A DNA stretch of 64,000 nucleotides from Bidens hawaiensis (Eukaryota > Streptophyta > Magnoliopsida > Asterales > Asteraceae), in NCBI GenBank assembly GCA_021521415.1, contig JAIQDT010003553.1, positions 124,001-188,000 on the forward strand. Reading direction: 5' to 3'. The translations under genes and the position numbers were made by a program. Of the stretch, positions 13,136 through 26,290 are shown in pieces (the stretch's first letter is position 1; every line of letters begins with the position of its first letter). The notes under the pieces were generated by a model. It was given only the letters and a program-made list of their open reading frames with translations. It had not been told where the DNA came from and searched no databases.

Positions 13136-16100
13136 GAATGAGATAATTTTGTTTAATACGTTACGGTTCGAGCTAAGGTATTTTAGAATCAGCCCATCGT
13201 TTTCCTCAACCCAACTAACAACTTTCAAAATTTGATAACTTCTCGTATTTCTCAGTATAGCCCTCTTGTTAGCCTTAGGCGGCCTTCGGTTTGTTATTAA
13301 TATCACGAGCTTTATTTATGGTTATCGAAATCGAATCGGATTTTATTTTGGATGTCGCCAATTTTTCAATTTCAATGAGATGGCGAATTACATTCTTGCT
13401 CGTATAATATAGTATATAGGCGTTTACATAATATTACGATGATTGTTAATGTACGAGGATTGACATTACCGGTCTTACTCATCTCTAAGGTTTGAATAGT
13501 TTATTTGATTTGATTGTTTTATAGAGGATTATAGATTGAGCTTAGGCCAATTAGGGATCTAAAATTTCATACCCAGTTCACCAAGAGTAAGGTTTTGTTA
13601 AGGCTTTTTCAGTTGGATAGTTGTTACCATTCGGAAGAAAGTATTCGGGGTGGATTAGTCAAGAAACTATCATTTAACTGGCATTGCTTTCTCAGGATGT
13701 TTTAGGAATATGTGTTAAGAGATCCATTGTAGTTTGTTTCCCACTTCTAATGGGGCATCTCGAATTGTTGTAGCATCTCCGAGGATCTTTTGTATTCCCC
13801 ATTAACTTATAATAGTGCACACTTTACAACATATGTGCCTATGATTCCTTCATATCTTTCTCTTGCATCTATATATTATTACTCAGTTTATCCGCACATC
13901 TGGCCTGGCTTTTCCTTGTTCATCACTCAGTTTGCTATAAAAGTTTAAAGTTCAAGTTTCGGTTACGGATAGTGTAGATTTCCTCATCCGTGTTTCGTCA
14001 TTGGGGTACTAGGTTTTGTTCCGAGTACCGGGTCACTTCTTTATCTAGAAGAGGTAGTATAACAGTTTTATTTCTATATATAACCTTCATTTGAACTCAA
14101 TTAACTAGTCCATACTGACTATTACACAATGACTCCTCACTTTCACCGGGAGTGCATTGATAGGGAATAGCTAGTTATTTAGGTTAAGAGGGTAGTTTTT
14201 CGAGTAATATGGTTAGTATTTATAGTCTTACTTTTGGTGGTTTCTATAGTATACAGAATTGTTATTTTACTAGACAGTATATTTTCCAAGGTAATAACTT
14301 GTAGGAACGAAACGTCTATCAGTGTCCATAATCAATAAACTAAAGTATATTAGGCATTACTAAGAACGTACCTGTTACTACATTTGTTCTATCCGGTTTA
14401 TTCACAATACTTGTCCCCTAGTCGAGTTGGACGTCGATGTCGGTCCTTGCCTTTGTCTTTCCATCGCAATTGGGTTCAATCTAGGGCAGTCTTTCTTGAT
14501 GTGCTCCATACTACCACACTCATAACAGGCATTACGATTTATTATGGGTTGGTTTTGGTAGACTGGTTGTTGTCGTGTTGGTTGCGGTTGGGGTAGTTGT
14601 GAGTCCTGGAGTTGGGTTGATGGATTTATAGTATTCATAACGGTTCTACAATTTCGGGCATAGTATCCCACCTTCCCACATTTGTGACACACATTGGTCC
14701 GACATTCACCAACATGATGATAACCACATTTTCCACATCTAGGCAAAAGTCCGTTATACTTATTTTGCTTCACATCGGAACTGATCATAGCGTAATTTTG
14801 TATTGCAAGGCGCGCGCATTTATTCCGTTGTCTTTCTTGTATTCCCGCTCCATAATTGGTTCGTTTTTGTACCAGATGATTCCCCGGGCATTCTTAATGA
14901 ACCACTTCTAATCAAATCAGAAGTTACAATGCCGGCTTGTAACACGGCATTTTCGAAAGTTACAGGGCCAGTTGAATTAACCAAACTCCTGACTTTGGGG
15001 GCTAAACCCCAAATGTAGCGTTCAGTACGTTTAGATTCTGGGGTAACTAACCATGGGACTAAACGAGCCAGTTCGTTAAAGCGATGGGTATACTCCAAGT
15101 GATCTGCACCCTTCATTTCCAGATTCCAGAGTTCTTGCTCTAATTTCTGAATTTCGTTTATCGGACAAAAGCGTGTTATCATAAGATTTTTAAGTTCGGT
15201 CCAAGACATACGATTGGTTGCCTCTTGTCCTTGAATTTGCACAACAGTATTCCACCACATTAGCGCGTGGTCTACAAATGTAGAAGTAGCAAATTTGACA
15301 ATACAAGCTGGTGGACAGTTAGTGATATTAATGATAGATTCAGTCTTTTCGATCCACTTTACCAGTCCATTTGGTCATTCAGTACCACTAAATTCCATAG
15401 GTTTACATAGCATGAAGTTTTTAAGTTGATATCCGTGTTGCGGGGGATTTTGATTGTTACAACTATTGTTCAAGTTCGGTAGGAGATTATCATTATTGAA
15501 AGTAATATTGGTATTCAACGGGGGAGTATTAGTTGCGATAGTATCAGTATTTTTCGGGGGAGCATTTGTGGTTGTATTAGTATTTGTCGAGGGATTAGTA
15601 TTTACAGCCGCGTTAGCGTTCGGCACTTGATTTGTATTCATAGTTGTATGGATACCAGCAGCGAATTGTGCTGCTATTGTCGGAAGTACTGTTTGTAGTT
15701 GTCGAGCGATCATTTCGGCTATATCTGCCTCAGACAACATGTTTACTTTCTTCGGGGCCATTCTAATATAAAAACCAGTTATCTCACGATTAACACAATT
15801 CACATACGCTAATAATCACAAAAAGGACTTACAATAACAAGTAATCAGGTATTTCAATTAACACGTATGTATCACACAGGTTTGTTCTCGAGTCTGAATA
15901 CTAAGGATAGTATATAAAATTAGCCTAGCAAACACCAAAGTTTGCATATATATTAAAAGTTGTCATCTCATGACAAGAAATTTTAACCCAATAGGGGTCA
16001 ATGTTTGTATTAAAAATGCCGAAATCGTCCTCCATATTAGTATAGCGCACCACCATATGCTTGTATGGAGTATCAGAAACTATACACGACAATACCGTAC

Positions 16101-17596
16101 TATCCTTATCTATCAAAGTACGCGTTATAACAATTATAAATAATTCACAACTTGTACGACAATTGTTCCGATATGATCCCATTATTGGGAAGCTGTTTTT
16201 GTTCGGTCTCTCCCGTAGGTAGATATTTGCTCGCTACGAGTTTAATCAGTATGTTATAGTGGGAATGCACGTGTATATTTCACCTGACTTCTAAATGTTG
16301 TTAACTAATATTGTAACATATATTCTTTCGTCAGGTCATTCTGTATTCGTAGGCATGTCGGACTTAATAAAAGTAGTAGTTTGCTGGTTGGAGGTAATTA
16401 GGTTTCATTCCAGTCGGGGCACGTCATCATTTCGTGAGCATGAGGTTTCTCTCATACAGTAACCAATTGGAATAGGAAAGATATAGGAGAGGTTGGATAT
16501 TCTTATTCGTAGATGGTTCAAAGAGTTTGCTAGTTAAGGAGGTTCATCAGAGTTAGTTGTACTGGTAAATTGTAAAGGAAATTATTATTATTATTAATAT
16601 TTCTTTTTGAAATATCATTAGTATATTATATGTACTGGTAGTCACGGTCTGTTTATAGAATTGGGGAATCAATAAAGTAGTTATTATATTTATAATTCAA
16701 TAAGTTGGATTCATCACTAAGTATTTCCCCCGGGATGGTGTTTGTTTTTCAAACAACAGAAATCGAAGGATGACCAGAAAATAGTTTAATTTAGTGTCAA
16801 AGAAACGAGTACATGAAATAAAGGTTAGACCCAGGCTGAGAGGTATTATATGTGTATATATATATATTCTTGAAATCATTATCTGTAGGACACGCCTCTC
16901 GTGATTCATTCCCGGGCCTTGTATATTAGGTTCCTTAGTGGTTTCGTCATATCACCAGATTTAGTTTGAGGTCGGTTAAGCGTTCTCGTATTCTCGTTTA
17001 CAGGAAACACCGGTTCCTTAGTTGTCATAAGGCTACCCGATCTCGACATCTTTCGGTGCAATCGTTAATCAGAAGAAAACGTTTTTCGGTAGCTTAGATC
17101 ATCGTAAAGGATATTATTAATTAATACCGAAGTTAAATATTTTATTTGTTACGAACAGGTATAATATAAATTTTGATACGATATAATTTTAATCATAATA
17201 TAAATTAATATTAATTATGACCGAATATAATATTCGTTACAATAAGATTCAATATCATCGGTAGTATCGTACGCACACGTATCCCTATATCTCATCTCAG
17301 ATAAGCACGTATGCACATTTCATATATACTTCACGTCACCTTTATGCACGTATGTTGCCATTTTTACCTATCAATATGTTCCGCGACTTCACCCCGAATT
17401 CCCTCGTACAAGCAAGTCTGTTATTACGTTCCGGACCATAATAACTCACTTGCCCTACGAGTTCATCCCGGCATTCATCAATATCTATCGTTACTCATTA
17501 ATAAGTTTCCCAGTGATAATCGAGCCTACGGTTATATTATAGGTATCCTAAGGGATAACCTAATCCTTTATAACCAATGGCTCTGATACCAACTTC
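12783..17596 (-). mobile_element. Internal region 2 of the array (gag only)
   Basis: Near-identical duplicate of 4109-8929. By eye I saw only the (TA)n length change and single-base changes near 13438 and 13862. That implies recent duplication or ongoing homogenisation. It has the same gag lesions and the same absence of pol. Confidence 0.85.
14402..15761 (-). pseudogene. gag: gag of the array element, copy 2 (broken)
   Basis: Copy of the gag at 5735-7094, offset 8667 bp, with the same predicted peptides: start MAPKKVN at 15761, in-frame TGA near 15375, frame change between core and zinc knuckles, and Tyr for His in one knuckle. Identical lesions in both copies mean the gene was already broken before the segment was duplicated. 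They also mean the duplication was not selected through this Gag. Confidence 0.85.
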
Positions 17597-20500
17597 TGTC
17601 ACACCCCGTTAAGCGTATTGCGGAAGCGTAAAACGGAAATGCAACAGATACAACTGGTATCAAATACATTGTTCATAAAGAAACATTACTAACTAGTTTA
17701 CAATATATTATATCGTTCTAACATCTTTTACAAACTAGGTGATACTATCAAACCGGTTCTTCAATTACTTTACTTCTAACTCAAATGCCCATGACAGCAA
17801 CCACCAATCAGACACGTAACGCACAGAAAATTACTTCTCATATCTGATTACCTGAAAAGCATGTTAAAATAGGTCAACTACGAATAGTTGGTGAGTTTCA
17901 TAAGTTTAACGAAATCAGTTCTGCGTACCACACAGTCATAGTTTGTATGTACGCGCGTATGTAAAAATATGTGTTTACGTTTGTATAAATATGTACAGCC
18001 ATATCCTTGTGTGTGCATATGCACACTTGTAAGTTTATAATATAAATTTGAAATTTCGGTAAAATCGTGGTTGTTTGTTCGTACTACCTGTTTCCAATTT
18101 CCGTGTTTAACCAACCACTGTGGCCCCCTTTCCGCCCACAACGGTTCCGTGTTAACATCGACCACTGTGGTCCCCCCTTCCACCCACGATGATTCCACGT
18201 AAACTTAAACATTATATAGTGTACACGTAAATAATTAATATATTCTACACATAATATTTCCTACGGCTAATCACGTAGCATGTATATAGACACATATACA
18301 CATATAGTATTTATCACGTATCACCAAATACTGTAGCTCCCCATCCGCCCACAATACGCATAATCACATTATTCTCTTAACATTCATGTCATAATCAAGT
18401 TAGTTCGTTTAATAAGTTGCAGCAGAACTTGGCTCATAGGCCATACTCAACTTTAGTTTATAAGTTGCAGCAGAACTTGGCTCATAGGCCATACTCAACT
18501 TTAGTTTAGTAAGTTGCAGCAGAACTTGGCTCAGAGGCCATACTCAACTTTAGTTTATAAGTTGCAGCAGAACTTGGCTCATAAGCCATACTCAACTTTA
18601 GTTTATAAGTTGCAGCAGAACTTGGCTCATAAGCCATACTCAACTTTAGTTTGTTACTATTGTGGCCACCCTTCCGCCCACAATAGCCCCATAAATATCA
18701 TAGACCACGTTATCCCCATGGCCATTACAGACCATGTTGTTTCCCAAATTAGTTATGTTTAACATTATACAATGTGTTTGTATAAACATGTTGTCACGTG
18801 TAATTTCATTATGTTTTGCAATTCGTATTATCTCCACTCAATATACCAGTCAATGATAATAATCATCTTTCATCAGCACGTAGTCAATCATTATGTTTGT
18901 AGGGACTTTTCATATATAATTGTTCAGATATTTATTATGTCCCGAATCGTTTTCAGATCGATAACGTGTATAAACATGCTTTTCACCCCAAAAGTTCGTA
19001 AAACAGTTTAGAAAGTGGGGGTCGTGAAACTCACCTTATCGTAGTTCGCACAGAAATCACGTGTCAATAAGTCAGATGCCTCGTTTATAGCCTGATTCCT
19101 ATAAACGGTACCGTATCGTTAATACTAGGACAGTGTTCAAGCTTAGTCGGGCTGTATAGATAATCTGGGTATAGCTGTTAGGTCCAGAACATGACCATAG
19201 TCTTAGATTGTGACGTTGTATACTATGAAATGTTTAAAACTGGATTTGGCTCAGTTTCACCGTTTTCCGAGCCTAGCTCAGTTGATCGTTTATACGTTTC
19301 GGGATTAGGTAAGATCACATAAACTTAAGTAAATATATTGATTGATAAAATGATTTGATTTATGAAAGAATTTTAAGGTTTCGGTGTCTGGTTTGATCGC
19401 AGGGTTCGTTTCCGTTTTCACACGGTTTTAATTATACAAAACGCGCCCAATCCACCCGATTTGTCCGGAATTTTCGTAACAAGTTCGTTTTTATCAATAT
19501 CATTCAAAAATATGATATTTGACCACTTTTGACATTTTGACATACTAGTCAGTCCGTTAAACACAAAACTGCCGGTTTCGTTAAAACAATTATAATTTAA
19601 ATCTTTGATTAATCATAACTAAATATGTACTTATATATAAATTATGAAAATTTTTGTAAAAATACATTAAGACATGGAGAATTTTATAAAAATATTTCCA
19701 GAAATTTTATGATTAATTATTTATTTATAAAAATTCATTTAATAGGTTATAATCATGTAATAAATGGCCCGTTTATATCAAACGACCTCCGAAAAATCCA
19801 ATAATTTTTACCAATGGCCTTAATGTTCTTACATAGCCCCTGCAAAATTTCCAGAACCTAAATCTTTTGACAAAATGCATTTTTGTGCGTTTTTCGGCTG
19901 TTAAAATTCGGTTAAACGATGATTGCACAAACCATACTTAGGCATTTCCAATGATTCCCAAACATTACCAGTGATCTTACCATCCCATATCAAACTCCAA
20001 AACCAAGTTTCAGAATTTTTCAACATGTTTAGCTATTTTTCCCAAATAAACGCTCATAAACGGAAATAAATTCACTAAATATTCTCCGTTTATCGAAAAA
20101 TTACCAAATTTGAACAGAAACTCATTTATATGATCCCTAATGTCCCTGCAAGTTTTCACAAGCTAACAACAAGCACGTCACAACCTAATACTAAACAGCC
20201 CCTAAGTGAGTGTTACGGGTTTACCTTGTCGGTTTTCGATGAATTTTGCTAGTTTAAACGATTCTCCGGGTCTTGGGTTGCAAACTCAGTATATCTACAT
20301 ATCATATAACATCAAACCAAGCATAAATCATCCATGTAGCAGCCTTGATAATTAGGGTTTCGGTTTTGGGTTCAAACCGAACTTTCTAACCGTAAAAACG
20401 TTGTATTCATGTTCTAATCCGCGTTTTTGACCAAAAAAGTATATGTTCCTGGTTTGTAAACATGTTTAACATCAAAACATAATTTTGGATGATTTTTGAG

Positions 20501-21463
20501 AGTTTTACACCGTTAACTTTGATTTTTACTAGCCAAGACATGTTTTTATGCTATTAAACGAGTATAAACGAATCAAAATCGAGCTTTTATGAGATCATAC
20601 CTAGGGTTTGCTTGAAGTTCTGTATTGAAGAAGGAAGGATCCAGATTTTTTTGTGTTGTAAATATCTCCTATCTTGTTTATATAAAAAAAATAAACATGG
20701 AGGCCTTTGTTCAATTTTGGCGGCCGCAACTTCTAGGGGCCTATTGGGCCTCTTTTTGGCCCAATGGTGCCTCGGTTTTCGTGCCACACGTAAAAGTCGG
20801 TCCAAAATTTAGTTCGGGTTCGGTTTTTCGCAAGAAAATTAATTCGGGTGTGAGAAATAGCGCAAAAACGAGTGTTTTTCAGCTTATTTTTGTAAAATAA
20901 GAAAAACGTACTGACTCGTTGTAAAATTCTAAAATATTTTCACGGATTGCTTAAAACATGTCATATAAGTGTTTTATAAGTCTTTTTCGGCTTAACGGAT
21001 GCTACAATGCTTGTTTTGATATTAACGATTGCGTTTAAGCTTATAGCATATCGATAAACGAAACCTTTTTCGTTTAAAGAGTTTTAAACGTACTAAGGCC
21101 TAAATATCAATATGTTAGCCTCTATAACATATATATAACTCGTATATGACCCCTCGGTATGTATACGGGTCATAATTAGTATCGGTCGGTTACTCGTTTA
21201 AACACTACGAATTAACCGATCTATCGTTTACTTGATACGAAATGAATATAGTGTACCTCGTTTTGTTTGCTATCGAACTAAGGCCATATTACTAATATTT
21301 TAGCTTGCATAGATTATATATCACTTATGGATGGCACCCTGGGATATCCGGACCATAACCAGACCCGTTTGGTTATTTGTTTGTTCGTTACGCAATAAGC
21401 GGTTAAATGCTTATTCGAGTTTGTAAGTACTAAGGTGTACTTGGTTTTGCCACGGACGTCACA
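17597..21463 (-). repeat. LTR 3 of the array (3867 bp, outer right LTR, most divergent)
   Basis: Same ends as LTRs 1 and 2 but 14 bp longer: one extra T near 19807 and a 13-bp segment at 20380-20392 bounded by AACCG repeats. By eye it carries some fifteen private substitutions, mostly between 19545 and 21110. The sequence after 21463 is copia RT, with no polypurine tract, so this is the array's boundary. Confidence 0.9.
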
Positions 21464-23560
21464 CTTGTTGATTTTCTCGAAGCCAAAATGCATATAAACA
21501 CCAAATGGGTATTCAAGTGCAAGCTAGATGTGAATGGTATAATTGTTATAAACAAAGCTCGGTTGGTCGTTCTTGGTTTTAACCAACACGAGGAATAGAT
21601 TAAAATGAGGTCTACACACCAGTTGCTAGACTTGAAGCTATCAAAATCTTTATAGTATTTGCTTCCTGGAAGCGCTTTAAAGTGTAACAATTAGATGTCA
21701 AGTATGTTTTTCTGAATGGGAGACTTGGTGAATAGGTCTATTTGGGACAACCACCACGTTTTATCGATCTGATCCACAAAGACAACGTGTACTTACTTGT
21801 TAAAACCTTATACGAATTACATCAAGCCCCGAGAGTTTGATATGAAACTTTATCCCAACACCTATTGGATAATAAATTTATTCGAGGAACAATTGATTGT
21901 ACACTTTTTTACCAAACAAGTGGCTGCATTTGCTGATCGTTAATGTATATGTGGATGATATCATATTTGGGTCACCGAATGATGACCTACGCAAAGAGTT
22001 TGAAGTTGTTATGAAAATTTAAATTCAAGATGAGTGCAATGGGGGAGATGAAGTTCTTTCTAGGGCTTCAAGTGGAACAGTTACCTGATGATATCTTCAT
22101 TCACCAAACGAAGTTTGTCAACGACATCCTAGCAAAGTTCAACATGGTTGTTTAACAGAAATAAGTACTTTGCTTCCATTGAATCATGGGATTGGTCCTA
22201 ATCCCATTAGGAGAAAGGTTGATCAAAGTTATATTGATCCATGATTGGCTCTCTCATGTATCTAACTGCTTCGAGGCCAGACATTATGCATGCTACTTGC
22301 TTGTGTGCTCGACATCAATCCTACCTGAAACTCTAGCACATTATGATCGTCAAGAGAATACTACGTAATCTAAAGGGATGTCCAGGGGTCAATATTTGGT
22401 ATCCAAAGGATGATGTGTTTGTGCTAAGATCTTTTTGGATTCAAACTATAGTAGTTGTAAGCAGAACGCCAAATCTACAACTGGTGTATGTTAAATTTTT
22501 GGAAGGAGGTTAGTCACGTGGCAATGCAAGAAAAAAAAAACTGTATCACTATCTAAGAAACCACTTCTGTACGATTACAATTAAGATTAATACGATTACA
22601 CTAAGGATCTAGTCGCTTGATATTATCAATTGATTAGGTATAGGTGAGGCTACCAAATGGAGTACTGAACTAGCTGTTTCTTGTGAAGTATGGAAGGAGA
22701 TCAAAATTGAATTCGGTGCAGTGGATACTATTGATTAAACTCCAAGCAACAGATACTTTGGATAAGGATAAGAATATATAACGTTCGTTCTCTTAATTGA
22801 ATTTCAATGAAATTTGGGCCAATCTTTTTTCTTGAATTACGTTAAGGCAGTGAGTGTAGATTTGGGCAACATAACGAGAGAATTTCAAGAATAACTGTTT
22901 CATAACTTAATAAAATACAGCGTATATATAGATGATGATGCCATTCGTTATACATCACATAACGAATGGACACCATTCGTCATCATTCCTAACTAATACA
23001 TTAAGACTGATGAGTGACGAATTCGTTGTCCTTATTCGTCATCATTCCTTAACCAATACATTAAAACACTTAACGAATGGACCAATAAAGACGTTTTTGT
23101 TCATTCGTTATACATCACAACATTTACATTAACGAATGTACACTAGTACATTTCCCAAAATAACCTTATACATTAACAAGACCAAATACATTAATAATCA
23201 AAGACAGAGATTACCAAAATGTGTACCAACACTATCAACCTGTGAAGCTAAGTATGTAGTTGCTTCGAGTTGTTGTTCTTATGTTCTTTGGATTCAACAT
23301 TAGATGCGCGATTATGGTTTGAATTTTAAGACTACACCTATATTTGAATATAACAACGCTACTATATCTATAACTAAAAAAACCGGTAAATCACTCTAAA
23401 CCTAAACATATACAAATACGGTATCACTTCATCCGTGACTGTTACGAGAAGAAGTTGATCAAGGTAGAGAAAATTCACACCGATGAGCAAAAGAAGAACC
23501 GTTTTACTTAATTTTTTGATAAAAACATATTCAAGTATTTACTAAAGCTTAACGGTATTA
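21464..23560 (+). pseudogene. pol: Ty1/copia RT-RNase H remnant (SIRE/Maximus-like)
   Basis: Translated fragments read in order as copia reverse transcriptase: KWVFKCKLDVNG, NKARLVV.GFNQ, then RLEAIKIF-like, QLDVKYVFLNGRLGE, YLGQPPRFIDL, an LYELHQAPR-like segment, a degenerate active-site region near 21945-21970, then FKMSAMGEMKFFLGLQVEQ. RNase H follows (WYPKDD, LDSNYSSCKQNAKSTTG, then CEAKYVVASSCC...LWIQH after an insertion). Many stops and frameshifts show long decay. The wording resembles the SIRE/Maximus lineage. The 5' half is missing because the array's LTR 3 cuts in just before the KWVF motif. A 676-bp insert splits RNase H. Confidence 0.85.
22554..23229. mobile_element. Unclassified 676-bp insertion in the copia RNase H
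   Basis: The copia frame stops making sense at 22553 and resumes at about 23230. The flanks carry a 7-bp direct repeat CACTATC (22547-22553 and 23230-23236), and removing the insert with one repeat copy restores the expected frame. I see no TG...CA, terminal inverted repeat or poly(A) end. The right half has repeated CATTCGTTA/TAACGAATG foldbacks (22942-22968, 23102-23138) and several CATTCGTCATC/AATACATTAA variants. The left half has a short coding-like stretch at about 22645-22738 that I do not recognise. Confidence 0.6.
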
Positions 23561-23956
23561 AGAAGTGGGAGGTGGGAAAGAGAGTGATCCCGAGATTATG
23601 GATTTTAATCTCATGTAAACCAACATCAAAGTCAAATATGTTATTGTACATATTTTCAAAAGTCCAAAAATATGTTTTTGATTTTAGTAAAGAAATGTTT
23701 AGAAAATATAAAAACAGTAAATTTTTTAAAATTCAAAAACATTCAAATATTTTATAAGCCAAAAACATTGATAATTATCCTCAAAATGATTTTTTGAAGC
23801 ATAAAGGGAAGATGATACTACACTGATCATTTGGTCACAAGTTAAGTAAAAATAAGTGAAAAAGGTTGTGTGCTTAAATGTATTAGTTCTTTGGTAGGCC
23901 TTAAACAACAAGGAAAAAAATGTGATATAAACCTAAAATTGTCAAATTGAAAGGGG

Positions 23957-25805
23957 TGTTAGTCTCTAGAAAAGTCTTGGTAATGAAGGGAGAAATGTAA
24001 TAGTATGTCATATTCAAGCCTTACGTCATTAAGATCACCATGAACAAGTTTTATAAAATGAGAATTGGTTATCATACGATGCTTGGGTAGGCCTAACTTG
24101 TGAGTATGCTAGACTGCCTATGATCCAAATAAAATTTTTATGCTATTAGTTAAAGGTTAACACAATGTCCTTAAATCCTGTATTGATGGGATGCTTCAGG
24201 GTTCCGGACACCATTGGGTCTTTATGCAGATTATCATATGGGTATTCACAAATGTGAATATTATTTTGCTCAAAAAGTGAACATGCGGTTTTTCTGCCAA
24301 TTAAATCATTAAACTTGATCACAAAATACTTTATAGTACAAATTCACTAATGACCTAATAAAACCATGTTGTTAGTCACAAATGGTCCTATTACTCGTGT
24401 CATATTACCATTAAGAAACAGACCACAAGGGACACGATGTATTTAAGCCATATAGATGCAATCGTTCACACTCATCCATGGGAATGGACCTCAGGGTATT
24501 TCTTGATAACGAGGGTATGTCTTGTAGTGGGGATTATTTGCTAATTAGGTGTTGTAAAACACTTTAAATATCATGGCTTTCTGGTAGACTTGGATGCGCA
24601 GGTTTAGGCGGACAATAATATCCTTGATCGTCTTAATTAATTCTTCATATTAAAAATTGTGTATTTTATATGCCAAATTTTGATCATCTGATTCTAAGGA
24701 TTGAGTCAAGCTGGGGTGACATGGTAAAAATCAAAATAAGCATTAATCAAGATTAGAGGGTGATTATTTATGATTAACTGTGCATTAATTGAACAATTAA
24801 ATCATATCACAAAAATTTCTAAAAACTTTGTTATATGGTTTATGTGGACAACAATACCAATGACTGACTTAACACCAATCATAATAAAGACGAAATAAAA
24901 ACTGTGATAGAATGGCAATTTGATCAATATGATTCTCTGCTCAAACTCACAAAAATATGTGTATGTAAATAGCTTAAAGTTCATTGTTTATAAATAGTTT
25001 ATATTACAGTCTTTACTGCTTTTTTTTAAACCAAAAAGATTTTACATTTTTGTATTATTTTCGACTCTTGAGGCTGGAATACTATATATTGGTAACATCT
25101 GCTAGGAATGATGAACTGAGCTTGTGAGCTTGTGTTTGAATAACATTACATGTTTTCAAAGATAAATGTCAAATTGTTTTATATAAGGTCATTAATTTGG
25201 ACTTGTTGAAACAATAGTCTAATAACTAAATGAGATAAAATTAAGTTTTTCATGTTTAACCAAGGTCATTAACTTGGACTTAGTCAAACACATGGGTGTG
25301 AATGTTCGTTTATTTCAAAATGTTGAAATGTGTCTTGTGCCATGTATAGGTTTCAGAGTTATACACCGCATAAGTATATACTTATATGGTGCATAAGTAT
25401 TAAACTTACACGCTGAATAACCTTGATCATATATGACGTATATGTTTACCTATATATAATCTACATGCCGTATATGCTACTACTGTTCTTTCACTTGAAA
25501 TCTATTGTCATTGTTATCTGCTCAAATTTCATTGTTTTCTTGGTGATACACACACCAGTTACAGTAATCAAAGTATGTGTTTGTTCTGACATATTGTATT
25601 GAATGAACAGGTGTGAAGGATTTGGGAGGATTACCTCAATTGCTAAGGATATCATAGGGCTTTTGGTGGTTTAGTGATGATAATCATTTTTTGATTATTT
25701 TCAATATGTTTTGATTGTTATCAGTTGCAAATTGAACTTCATTTGTCATACCCTAAGAACTAAAACGCTAATACACTTAAAACAGGTTTTTGAATACTTA
25801 TGTGC
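23957..25805 (+). repeat. Putative 3' LTR of the SIRE-like copia, left part
   Basis: A purine run GAAAGGGG precedes TGTTAGTC at 23957, as for a polypurine tract and LTR start. The matching end TAACA is at 35117, giving TGTTA/TAACA ends. The LTR is split by the gag-only element at 25806-33637. Excluding that insert and one TSD, it is about 3.3 kb. Several ACTTATAC-type motifs occur on both sides of the split, which supports continuity. The boundaries are inferred, since the 5' LTR is outside the window. Confidence 0.5.
25801..25805. other. TSD of the second gag-only element (TGTGC; partner 33638-33642)
   Basis: TGTGC directly precedes the left LTR and directly follows the right LTR. A 5-bp duplication is standard for LTR retrotransposon integrase. 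Confidence 0.85.
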
Positions 25806-25849
25806 TGTAACATTCGTCAATTTTCGGACCCGAAATCAAGACCCGTTTT

Positions 25850-25851
25850 AA

Positions 25852-25885
<34 letters not shown>
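25850..25885 (+). repeat. (TTA)n microsatellite in the LTR
   Basis: About eleven ATT/TTA triplets, expanded relative to the three or so at the matching place in the 3' LTR (about 31471-31485). Confidence 0.9.
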
Positions 25886-25887
<2 letters not shown>

Positions 25888-26280
25888 CGGACGTTTGTAA
25901 TATTTCGGTTATTTTATCAATAGAGTTCCATATTTGTTTAGTTTTTATTTATTTCTTTTATTAATAACTATGAGAGTTGTACAAAATCAACCCCTTAACT
26001 AAATGTTATCCACTCTTGCACCCACATCTAAAGACCAAGGACCAAATCGCAAAAATCAACCAAACTTCTTTCCCTCCTTTCTCCTTTCTTCCTCACGTAC
26101 CAGCCCCACCCCCCTGTGATTTTTGATCCATATAATCTGCCGGGAATCACGTAATTGACCTTGTATAAACGTTAAGTGAAAAAAAAACGCGTCCAAATCA
26201 TACCTTAATTGTGTTAATCGACAACTAATTGACAGCCATTCACACCCTAGCGAACCATGACCCAATTGATCCCGAAACCC

Positions 26281-26290
26281 TATAAATACT
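26281..26290 (+). promoter_or_regulatory. LTR TATA box (also at about 31880-31889)
   Basis: CTATAAATAC follows a GC-balanced stretch and is conserved in both LTRs, in the orientation of gag. It is the best candidate for the U3/R promoter. Confidence 0.6.

Larger units (their letters stand above)
1..21463 (-). mobile_element. Tandem array of a gag-only LTR retrotransposon (three LTRs, two full internal regions plus part of a third)
   Basis: The first 21.5 kb is one unit repeated with a period of 8674 then 8667 bp. The repeat resolves into LTR-internal-LTR-internal-LTR, read on the minus strand. Each LTR starts TGTCACACC and ends GTCACA on the plus strand. Each is flanked by the complement of an initiator-tRNA-Met primer-binding site on its left and a minus-strand polypurine tract (ACAGGGGGAGAA) on its right. 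The internal regions (about 4.8 kb) carry a broken gag but no recognisable protease, RT, RNase H or integrase, so the element would depend on another element's enzymes. Sharing of LTRs between neighbours is what unequal homologous recombination between LTRs produces. The array continues left of the window and ends on the right inside a copia reverse transcriptase. A collapsed or duplicated assembly cannot be excluded from sequence alone. Confidence 0.9.
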
